DNA of 64,000 nt from Candidatus Accumulibacter similis. GTDB lineage: Bacteria; Pseudomonadota; Gammaproteobacteria; Burkholderiales; Rhodocyclaceae. Where the stretch lies: positions 4,770,415 through 4,834,414 of the forward strand of contig CP054595.1 in the NCBI GenBank assembly GCA_013347225.1, written 5' to 3'. The notes beneath the pieces were generated by a model. It saw nothing but the letters and a program-made list of their open reading frames with translations, was not told the DNA's origin and made no database searches. Positions 1 through 6,533 of the stretch are shown here, piece by piece (position 1 is the first letter of the stretch; the number at the start of each line of letters is the position of its first letter). The position numbers and the translations under genes are program-made.

Positions 1-618
1 CTTCCGCCGCCTGCAGAGGGTCTGAATCACTCGTTCAAGCTCGGTATCACGGCCGATCAGCGGATCGATCTTGCCCTGCAAGGCGAGCGCATTGAGGTTG
101 ATCGTGTAGCTGTCGAGCGGGCCGGCTGCCGCTTGTGGTTCTGCTTCCGGCTCGGCCTCCGGTTCGCTGCGAGGCGAGTTCTGTGGCACCTTGCTGATCC
201 CGTGCGAAATGAAGTTGACCACATCGAGGCGCGTAACGCCCTGCTTCTGGAGGTAATAGACCGCGTGCGAATCCTTCTCGCCGAAGATCGCCACGAGGAC
301 GTTGGCCCCGTTCACTTCCTTGCGCCCAGAGGACTGGACATGCAGGATGGCGCGTTGGATGACACGCTGGAAACCCAGCGTCGGCTGCGTGTCGATCTCG
401 TCCTCACCCGACACCGTTGGCGTGTGTTCGCCGATGAAGCGGGTCAGGTCCTTGCGCAATTGCTCGATGTTCGCACCGCAGGCCCGCAACGCTTCGGCCG
501 CAGACGGATTGTCGAGCAGTGCCAGCAGGAGATGTTCGACGGTGATGAACTCGTGACGCTTCTGCCGTGCTTCGACGAACGCCATGTGCAAGCTCACTTC
601 AAGTTCCTGCGCAATCAT
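1..618 (-). CDS. clpA: ATP-dependent Clp protease ATP-binding subunit ClpA, 5' part (3' end outside window)
   Basis: ClpA is the AAA+ unfoldase that feeds substrates to ClpP in the cytosol. The 206 visible residues start MIAQELEVSLHMAFVEARQK and contain the double Clp-N repeat (about residues 1-145; 'FITVEHLLLALLDNPSA' is typical). A short Glu/Pro/Ala-rich linker follows at about 150-170, then the start of the first AAA+ module ('GKIDPLIGRDTELERVIQTL'). The ATG directly abuts the clpS stop codon (TGA then ATG), so the two are translationally coupled, and ClpS is the ClpA adaptor. The Walker motifs lie beyond the window edge, so an intact gene is assumed rather than seen. Confidence 0.96.
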   Translation of the reverse strand, partial: MIAQELEVSLHMAFVEARQKRHEFITVEHLLLALLDNPSAAEALRACGANIEQLRKDLTRFIGEHTPTVSGEDEIDTQPTLGFQRVIQRAILHVQSSGRKEVNGANVLVAIFGEKDSHAVYYLQKQGVTRLDVVNFISHGISKVPQNSPRSEPEAEPEAEPQAAAGPLDSYTINLNALALQGKIDPLIGRDTELERVIQTLCRRRK

Positions 619-927
619 TCAGTTCTCCTCCATTACGCACGCCAGCGGGTGCTGGTTGCTGCGTGCGAAACCTGTGACCTGTTCCACCTTGGTGGCAGCG
701 ACATCGCGCGGGTAAACCCCACAGACACCTCTGCCTTCTGTGTGCACTTTGAGCATGATCCGCGTTGCCTGTTCACGATCCATTGCAAAGAACCTTCGCA
801 GAACGACGATGACGAAGTCCATCGGCGTGAAATCATCGTTCAGCAACAGTACCTTGTACAGTGGTGGCGGCGCCAGCTGCGTGCGCTTCGTTTCGAGGAG
901 TGATCCGTCTTGATGCTTTGTTGCCAT
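619..927 (-). CDS. clpS: ATP-dependent Clp protease adaptor ClpS
   Basis: ClpS is a 102-residue adaptor that binds N-degron substrates and hands them to ClpA. After a flexible N-terminal tail of about 20 residues the core reads 'YKVLLLNDDFTPMDFVIVVL'. It continues with a His- and Gly-rich segment ending GVCGVYPRDVA that lines the N-degron pocket in the family. Length is normal. It is the first gene of the pair, with clpA starting at the next base. Upstream (928-1187) is a divergent intergenic region shared with the cold-shock gene. Confidence 0.96.
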   Translation of the reverse strand: MATKHQDGSLLETKRTQLAPPPLYKVLLLNDDFTPMDFVIVVLRRFFAMDREQATRIMLKVHTEGRGVCGVYPRDVAATKVEQVTGFARSNQHPLACVMEEN

Positions 928-1024
928 GGCCCAATTCTAACCAGTCCATACGGATGCGCAATACCACCCGCGGCCAGTTTCGGCGGCTCGCCGGTGTCTC
1001 CCGCACAGCGGCAAGCAAAAAAGC

Positions 1025-1054
1025 TTGACGCCGCCGCCTGCTTTAGCGTAAAAA
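1025..1054 (+). promoter_or_regulatory. Candidate sigma-70 promoter of the cold-shock gene
   Basis: A TTGACG box at 1025-1030 is followed after 18 bases by TAAAAA at 1049-1054. This would give a 5' leader of roughly 130 bases before the csp start codon; long leaders are usual for cspA-type genes. The assignment rests only on box similarity. Confidence 0.35.
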
Positions 1055-1187
1055 GCTGGCATGCTCCGGATTCGTTGCGTAGCGAGGTTCTTCTGCCTGT
1101 CCGAAATACCTTGTCGGCGATTGTTGATTTGGAAGCATGCAAGTCGGGCAATGCCCGGATTCAGTCTTTTTTGAAGGAAGTGGCAAT

Positions 1188-1391
1188 ATGGCAACTGGTA
1201 CAGTGAAGTGGTTCAATGACGCCAAAGGTTTCGGCTTCATCACCCCGGACGATGGCAGCGAGGATCTCTTCGCCCATTTCTCCGCAATCAGCATGGGCGG
1301 ATTCAAGACCCTCAAAGAGGGCGAGAAGGTTTCCTTCGACGTGACGCAGGGCCCCAAGGGCAAGCAAGCATCGAATATCGCGCGCGCCTGA
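1188..1391 (+). CDS. Cold-shock protein, CspA family
   Basis: This is a 67-residue single-domain OB-fold nucleic-acid chaperone. RNP1 (KGFGFI, residues 13-18) and RNP2 (LFAHF, residues 27-31) are both intact, and the start MATGTVKWFNDAKGFGFI is the classic form. The reading frame is open further upstream, but the ATG at 1188 has a good AAGGAAG ribosome-binding site 8-14 bases before it and gives the normal family length. The gene stands alone and is followed by a strong intrinsic terminator. Which csp paralogue this is cannot be told from the sequence. Confidence 0.95.
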   Translation: MATGTVKWFNDAKGFGFITPDDGSEDLFAHFSAISMGGFKTLKEGEKVSFDVTQGPKGKQASNIARA

Positions 1392-1414
1392 CTCTTTCGG
1401 GAGCGCATCAGGTA

Positions 1415-1437
1415 CCCGCCTCTGGCGGGTTTTTTTT
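1415..1437 (+). terminator. Intrinsic terminator after the cold-shock gene
   Basis: CCCGCC-TCT-GGCGGG forms a 6-bp GC stem with a 3-base loop, followed by a run of eight T residues. It lies 24 bases after the csp stop and ends just before the 3' end of the convergent soxZ gene. Confidence 0.9.
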
Positions 1438-1449
1438 GCCCCGCCGTCG

Positions 1450-1791
1450 CTACGACACGCTGGCCGCCGCCTGGGGCACAGCGATGATGACTTCGTCGCG
1501 CCGCCGGTCACCTCTCGTATCAGACCATTCGACTGCGATCCGGTCGCCCGCCTTCAGGCCGCGGGCGTAGAATGAAAACAATGGATTGCGCGAGATCGAG
1601 GTATTCAGCTGGCCGCCGATCAGGAGCGCACCGTTGGCAGTAAGCGAGAAGCTCTGTATGAAGTGCGCCGGAATCAACTGCCCACTGGCGGGATCCTTGC
1701 GCTGACCGGTCTCCATCGGATGCGGCATGAGAACGCGGATTTCGGTGAGGTCGCCCTGCAGACTGGCGCGGATCTTGATTGCTTCACCCAT
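1450..1791 (-). CDS. soxZ: Sulfur-oxidation carrier subunit SoxZ
   Basis: SoxZ pairs with SoxY to form the periplasmic carrier on which thiosulfate-derived sulfur is bound and oxidised. The 113-residue product begins MGEAIKIRASLQGDLTEIRV and carries the family pattern 'PHPMETGQRKDPASGQLIPA', which is an Ig-like fold. There is no signal peptide, as usual: SoxZ is exported with SoxY. The frame extends 12 residues upstream into soxY, but the internal ATG at 1791 matches the family start. It is the last gene of moaC-soxY-soxZ. No soxA, soxX, soxB or soxCD is visible nearby. Confidence 0.92.
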   Translation of the reverse strand: MGEAIKIRASLQGDLTEIRVLMPHPMETGQRKDPASGQLIPAHFIQSFSLTANGALLIGGQLNTSISRNPLFSFYARGLKAGDRIAVEWSDTRGDRRRDEVIIAVPQAAASVS

Positions 1792-1807
1792 CCCCGACTC
1801 CCGACCC

Positions 1808-2305
1808 TCAGGCGCCGCAGCCGCCAAGAATCACCTTGACTTCACGGCTGGCGTGATGATTCTTTCCGTCTGCCGTCCTGACGACCACCCGGATGCGCGA
1901 TGACTCGGCCATCTTGAGTTGCAGCCGGACGCGCGCCTGCGCGCCCTTGGCGAACGTCAGACTGGCTGCCAGCGGCATCGGGTTCTTCTCGATGAAGATG
2001 CTGATGCTCTGGCTGTCGGCTATGTTGCTGATCACCTCAATTGGCACCTGAGCACCGTTCTCGGCGATCTCGACCGTCTTGATGACGATACTGCTGCTGT
2101 CGCTGGAGTTGGCCGCACCTGCCGCCCGAATGGCCTCCGAGAGGCTGGTAGCGGTAAAGGCAGCGCGGTTCCAGTCGGCCGCCAGGACCGCCGTTGGCCG
2201 CAGCAGATTGGCGGTCAGCATGGCGCCAGCACTGACGCCGGCGGTCGCTGCCTTGAGCAGCAAGCGGCGCAGGCGATCAACGTCGCCCTTCCCTGCCAGC
2301 GGCAT
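1808..2305 (-). CDS. soxY: Sulfur-oxidation carrier protein SoxY (Tat-exported)
   Basis: SoxY is the periplasmic carrier whose C-terminal cysteine binds sulfur intermediates. The 165-residue product has a Tat-like signal (RLRRLLLKAATAGVSAGAM, about residues 9-27) and ends in ILGGCGA. The reactive Cys therefore sits third from the C-terminus on the GGCG swinging arm; the family usually ends GGCGG, so the final Gly-to-Ala change is minor. The ATG at 2305 was chosen over an upstream in-frame Met because a purine-rich AGGGGGAC precedes it and it leaves a normal signal peptide. It lies 4 bases after moaC and just before soxZ. Confidence 0.93.
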   Translation of the reverse strand: MPLAGKGDVDRLRRLLLKAATAGVSAGAMLTANLLRPTAVLAADWNRAAFTATSLSEAIRAAGAANSSDSSSIVIKTVEIAENGAQVPIEVISNIADSQSISIFIEKNPMPLAASLTFAKGAQARVRLQLKMAESSRIRVVVRTADGKNHHASREVKVILGGCGA

Positions 2306-2309
2306 CGTT

Positions 2310-2792
2310 TCAGTCCCCCTGCCAGTGCCCCGATCGGCCACCGTCTTTCTCGAGCAGGCGAACGCCCTCCAGGCGCATGCCGCGATCGGCAGCCTTGCAC
2401 ATGTCGTAGATCGTCAGCAGGCCAATGCTCACCGCCGACAAAGCCTCCATCTCGACACCAGTGCGTCCGAAACTCTCGACACGCGCCTTGCACGCGATGC
2501 TGCTGGCCGCGCAATCGATCTCGAACTCGACGGTGATTCGGGTCAAGGCAATCGGGTGGCACAGCGGGATCAGGTCCGACGTTCGTTTGGCACCCTGAAT
2601 CGCCGCGATTCGGGCAACCGCCAGGACATCCCCCTTGCTCGCCGAGCCGGCGACGACAAGCGCCAGGGTCTCCGGGCGCATCGAGATGGCGCCGCTGGCG
2701 GTGGCGTGCCGATGGGTCTCCGCCTTGGTCGTGACATCGACCATCTGCGCCTGGCCGTGTCGATCAAAATGGGACAAGGGGCTCGTAGACAT
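2310..2792 (-). CDS. moaC: Cyclic pyranopterin monophosphate synthase MoaC
   Basis: MoaC completes the first step of molybdenum-cofactor synthesis, making cyclic pyranopterin monophosphate from the MoaA product. The 160-residue protein shows the conserved start region MVDVTTKAETHRHATASG, the active-site segment DLIPLCHPIALT and the 'GVEMEALSAVSIGLLTIYDM' helix. Length is normal. It is the first gene of a unit with soxY and soxZ and is divergent from the bepA-like gene about 97 bases away. Moco serves molybdoenzymes including sulfite- and Sox-type dehydrogenases, so the association with soxYZ may be functional, but this is inference. Confidence 0.96.
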   Translation of the reverse strand: MSTSPLSHFDRHGQAQMVDVTTKAETHRHATASGAISMRPETLALVVAGSASKGDVLAVARIAAIQGAKRTSDLIPLCHPIALTRITVEFEIDCAASSIACKARVESFGRTGVEMEALSAVSIGLLTIYDMCKAADRGMRLEGVRLLEKDGGRSGHWQGD

Positions 2793-2888
2793 CGCCGGAG
2801 AAAGGGCTCAAGGCAGGCGGGGCAAGCGGTCGATCACCCCGACAGACGCTGTAACGGTCGGTCACACTTTGTCGGATGCTCGTTCGGT

Positions 2889-4391
2889 ATGATATCACCC
2901 ATTGCCCTCAACCAAGACTGGAAGACCCGTTTGATACCGCTGCCGCGTTTCGTCACCGCATTGCTCATGGCAACCGCCATCGCGGCCTCATCGGCCTTGG
3001 CGATGGACGAACTGCCAGACTTGGGCGAGGCCGCCCGTGCCGAACTGTCGCCACAGCTCGAACGCAAGATCGGCGAGCGGATTCTGAACGAGATCCGTCT
3101 GCGCGAGCCAAGCTACGTCGACGATCCCGAGTTGTCGGATTACCTCAACCACCTCGGTGGCCGGCTGGTGGCTGCCAGTGCGAACCCGACTGCCGACTGC
3201 TACTTCTTTCTTGTCCGCGACAACACAGTCAATGCCTTTGCCATGTTCGGTGGTTTCATCGGCGTGAACACGGGGACACTGCTGACAGCTCAATCGGAGT
3301 CCGAACTGGCAGCCGTCCTGGCACACGAGGTCTCGCACGTGCTGCAGGCGCACCTGGCACGACAGATCATGCGCGAAAAGCAAAGCTCGATCGCCACCAT
3401 GATCGCGATGGCCGTCGGAGTTCTCGCCGCCCGATCGAACTCGCAAGTGGCAACCGCGGCAATTGCATCGGCACAAGCCGGGTCGATTCAGGCACAACTG
3501 GCCTACAGCCGCGATTTCGAACGTGAAGCCGATCGCGTAGGTTTTCAGACTCTCAGCCAGGCCGGCTTCGATGTGCGCGGCATGGCCGATTTCTTTGGCC
3601 GCCTGCAGCAGGCGGGCCGGGTCTATGAGAACAGTGCCCCAGTCTATATGCGATCGCATCCGCTGACCGTCGAGCGGATGTCGGACATGCAGAACCGGGC
3701 CCAAAGCGCTCCCTACCGGCAGGTGGCCGACAGTCTGGACTTCCATCTCGTGCGGGCAAAGCTGCGAGCCCAGACGGGCACACCGCAGGAGGGGATCAGC
3801 GAGTTCGGCAAGCAGCTGCGGGAGAAGAAATATGCTTCCGAAGTGGCAGTCCGTTACGGGCTGAGCTACTCGCTGCTGCGGGCAAAGGACATCATGGGAG
3901 CGCAGCGGGAGTTCGATGCGCTCGCCGCCCTGAAACCCTCTTCGCCACTGCTTGCCGGACTGGCAGCGACGATCCGGACCGCCGACAACGACCCGGGCGG
4001 CGCAGCCGCGATCTACCGTGACGGCCTGCAGCGCTATCCGCAGTCCATGGCGCTGATCTACGGCTACGCCGAAGCCCTGCTCGCGGCGAAGCGCTACGAA
4101 CAGGCGCGCAGCTTCCTCGAGTCGCAGTTGCAGTTCCACGCTTCGGACTACAAGCTGCACGGCCTGCTGGCCAGAACCTTCTCGGCAACCGGCAAGCGCC
4201 TGCTGCAGCACCGTGCCCAAGCCGAGTTCTACTTGCTGCAAGGACAGCTCGGGCCGGCCGTCGAGCAGTTGCAGTTTGCGCAACAGGCAGCCGACGGGAG
4301 TTTCTTCGAACAATCAGCGGTTGACGCCCGCCTGCGCGAGTTGCGTCGACAGCAGGCCGAGGAAGCGAAGCAGAAGAGGACAGGGCTTTAA
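2889..4391 (+). CDS. Periplasmic M48-family metalloprotease with TPR repeats (BepA/YfgC-like)
   Basis: This zinc metalloprotease/chaperone is likely to act in outer-membrane protein quality control. An N-terminal signal peptide (hydrophobic about residues 21-38, ending SSALA) precedes the M48 catalytic domain. HEVSH occupies residues 146-150, with the third zinc ligand in FEREADRVGF at about residue 212. The C-terminal half (about 290-490) is helical and TPR-like. The 500-residue length matches BepA. The frame is open far upstream through moaC, but the ATG at 2889 is the sensible start; a TTG at about 2932 is an alternative. tusA follows. Confidence 0.9.
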   Translation: MISPIALNQDWKTRLIPLPRFVTALLMATAIAASSALAMDELPDLGEAARAELSPQLERKIGERILNEIRLREPSYVDDPELSDYLNHLGGRLVAASANPTADCYFFLVRDNTVNAFAMFGGFIGVNTGTLLTAQSESELAAVLAHEVSHVLQAHLARQIMREKQSSIATMIAMAVGVLAARSNSQVATAAIASAQAGSIQAQLAYSRDFEREADRVGFQTLSQAGFDVRGMADFFGRLQQAGRVYENSAPVYMRSHPLTVERMSDMQNRAQSAPYRQVADSLDFHLVRAKLRAQTGTPQEGISEFGKQLREKKYASEVAVRYGLSYSLLRAKDIMGAQREFDALAALKPSSPLLAGLAATIRTADNDPGGAAAIYRDGLQRYPQSMALIYGYAEALLAAKRYEQARSFLESQLQFHASDYKLHGLLARTFSATGKRLLQHRAQAEFYLLQGQLGPAVEQLQFAQQAADGSFFEQSAVDARLRELRRQQAEEAKQKRTGL

Positions 4392-4430
4392 CGTTTACAA
4401 TACGGGGCTGGCTTTCCTGTGGATCACGCC

Positions 4431-4658
4431 ATGCATTTCGATCGAGAGTTAGATGTCAAGGGTCTCAACTGCCCCTTGCCCATCCTGCGGACCAAGAAGG
4501 CGCTTTCCGAAATGTCGGCAGGCGAAGTCCTGCATGTACTGGCCACCGACCCCGGAGCCGTCAAGGATTTCGAGGCCTTTGCCAGGCAGACGGGCAATGA
4601 GCTGTTGTCACGTTCCGAGACAGACAAGGTCTTCGAGTTCTTTCTGCGGCGCAAGTGA
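4431..4658 (+). CDS. tusA: TusA/SirA-family sulfur carrier
   Basis: This small (75-residue) cytosolic sulfur-transfer protein has the family signature 'LDVKGLNCPLPILRTKKAL'. Cys14 of the CPxP motif is the persulfide-carrying residue. Relatives relay sulfur for tRNA thiolation, Moco synthesis or dissimilatory sulfur oxidation. A GTG four codons upstream (4419) is a possible alternative start; the ATG gives the typical MHFDREL start. Its placement after the M48 protease and close to moaC and soxYZ suggests a local sulfur theme. The exact partner cannot be read from sequence. Confidence 0.9.
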   Translation: MHFDRELDVKGLNCPLPILRTKKALSEMSAGEVLHVLATDPGAVKDFEAFARQTGNELLSRSETDKVFEFFLRRK

Positions 4659-4712
4659 CAAGGGCATCCACCGCAGCGCGTGCCACGTGAGGGCGCAGGC
4701 GCCTGCAGCCTG

Positions 4713-6491
4713 ATGTCCGGTAGCAGCGACTTCGCCCTTTTCGATGGTGAGCGAGGCGACGCCCTCCTGCTTGAAGGCTGCTGCCGAAGCTACCGGCTCG
4801 CCGCGGGCGACGATCCGGTGCCCCTCTTCGCCACCATCGAAGCCGAAGCGGCTGCCGGGCGATGGGTTGCAGTGGCTGCCGATTATGCACTCGCTGCCTC
4901 GTTCGAGAGCGCGGCAGTGGCGGTGCCCACGGCCGGTCCGGTCATGCGTGTCTGGGTTTTCGAGCGCGCCGAATGGCTCGACGCGAAGGCCGTCACGGGC
5001 TTCCTCGCCGACCGCGTGGCTGCCCTTCCCGAGCAGCAGCGAGTGGCGGGAATCGCCGATCTGCTGCCGGCAGTCTCCGCTGCCCGGCACGCGAAGCAGG
5101 TACGGCAGATCCGCAGGTGGATCGCTGACGGCGACTGCTATCAGATCAACCTCACCTTTTCCATGCGCTGTCGCGTCTACGGAAGCCCGCTGGCGCTGTA
5201 CCAGCGCTTGCGGCCGCGGCAACCCGTCCGCTATGGCGGCTACCTGACGGTCGGTGCCGAGACGATCCTGTCGTTCTCGCCCGAACTGTTCTTCGAGCGC
5301 CAGGCGGACCGCGTGCTGACGCGGCCGATGAAGGGCACGTCAGCACGCGGCCGAACGGCCGACGAAGATGAAGCGCTGCGGGCTGCGCTCATCTCTTCGC
5401 CCAAGGAGCGGGCAGAGAACATCATGATCGTCGACCTGCTGCGCAACGACCTGGGCCGGCTGGCGCAGCCCGGCAAGGTGCGCGTGCTTGCCCTGTGCGA
5501 GACCGAGGCCTACCCGACGCTCTGGCAGATGGTGTCCACGGTCGCCGCCGAGTTGCCAGGGGCAAGCTTGGCCGATCTGTTCGCCGCGCTCTTTCCCTGC
5601 GGCTCGATTACCGGCGCACCGAAGATCCGCGCCATGCAACGCATCGCCGAACTGGAGGAGACGCCGCGCCACCTCTACACCGGCGCCCTTGGCTGGCTGG
5701 CCCCAAGCGGCGACTGCCGGTTCAACGTGGCGATTCGCACCCTTGAACTCGGCTCTCGCGGCGACGCCCGCGTCGGCGTGGGCAGCGGCATCGTCGCCGA
5801 TGCCGATGCCGCGAGCGAATACGCCGAATGCCTGCTGAAGGCGAGTTTCCTGATCGGCTCCGATCCCGGCTTCGAGCTCTTCGAAACGCTGCGCCTGGAG
5901 GCCGGCCGCTATCCGCTGCTTCGCCCGCACCTCGAACGCCTGCAGGCTTCCGCCGCCACTCTTGGCTTCAGCTGTGCTCTGCCGAGCCTGTCCGAGACAC
6001 TCGCCGCTGCCGCGCGCGCCCATCCTGCTGGCGTCTTCCGGGTTCGCCTGCTTCTCAGGCATGATGGGCGCCAAACCGCCAGCGTGTCACCGCTGCCCGC
6101 CGACGCACCGGCAGGGTATGCGGCGGTGTTCGCCAGCGAGGCCGTGTCTGCCGATGATTACCTGCTGCGCCACAAGACGACGGTGCGGTCCCGCTACGAT
6201 CGCGCGCTGACGGCACTGCTGGATCGACCAGCGGTGTTCGACGCCATCTTCTGCAACGAACGCGGCGAGGTCTGCGAAGGCGCCCGCAGCAATGTTTTCG
6301 TCGAGCGCGACGGACTGCTCCTGACGCCGCCCGTGTCCTGTGGTCTGCTGCCTGGAGTCCTGCGGCGACAGTTGCTCGATTCGGGACGCGCGGTCGAACA
6401 GGTCCTGCACCGCTCGGACCTGCAGCACGCCACGGGCCTCTACCTCGGCAACGCCCTGCGCGGACTGATTCCGGTCACGCTTGCAGGCTGA
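4713..6491 (+). CDS. pabB: Fused aminodeoxychorismate synthase component I / 4-amino-4-deoxychorismate lyase
   Basis: A bifunctional 592-residue protein for 4-aminobenzoate (folate) synthesis. Residues about 1-385 are the chorismate-binding PabB domain: 'LTRPMKGTSARGR', 'ERAENIMIVDLLRNDLGRL' and GSITGAPK near residue 297. After a short junction ('FELFETLRLEAGRY', about 392) a PLP-fold PabC lyase domain runs to the end, with the late motif 'GEVCEGARSNVF'. PabB adds the amino group using ammonia from PabA; PabC releases pyruvate. Separate pabB and pabC are common elsewhere, while this fusion is frequent in proteobacteria. The in-frame Met at 4713 was preferred to 4680. It converges on valS. Confidence 0.93.
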   Translation: MSGSSDFALFDGERGDALLLEGCCRSYRLAAGDDPVPLFATIEAEAAAGRWVAVAADYALAASFESAAVAVPTAGPVMRVWVFERAEWLDAKAVTGFLADRVAALPEQQRVAGIADLLPAVSAARHAKQVRQIRRWIADGDCYQINLTFSMRCRVYGSPLALYQRLRPRQPVRYGGYLTVGAETILSFSPELFFERQADRVLTRPMKGTSARGRTADEDEALRAALISSPKERAENIMIVDLLRNDLGRLAQPGKVRVLALCETEAYPTLWQMVSTVAAELPGASLADLFAALFPCGSITGAPKIRAMQRIAELEETPRHLYTGALGWLAPSGDCRFNVAIRTLELGSRGDARVGVGSGIVADADAASEYAECLLKASFLIGSDPGFELFETLRLEAGRYPLLRPHLERLQASAATLGFSCALPSLSETLAAAARAHPAGVFRVRLLLRHDGRQTASVSPLPADAPAGYAAVFASEAVSADDYLLRHKTTVRSRYDRALTALLDRPAVFDAIFCNERGEVCEGARSNVFVERDGLLLTPPVSCGLLPGVLRRQLLDSGRAVEQVLHRSDLQHATGLYLGNALRGLIPVTLAG

Positions 6492-6533
6492 ACGGCGGCA
6501 GCGCCGCAGAGGCGCGGCGACAGTCGAACTCGG

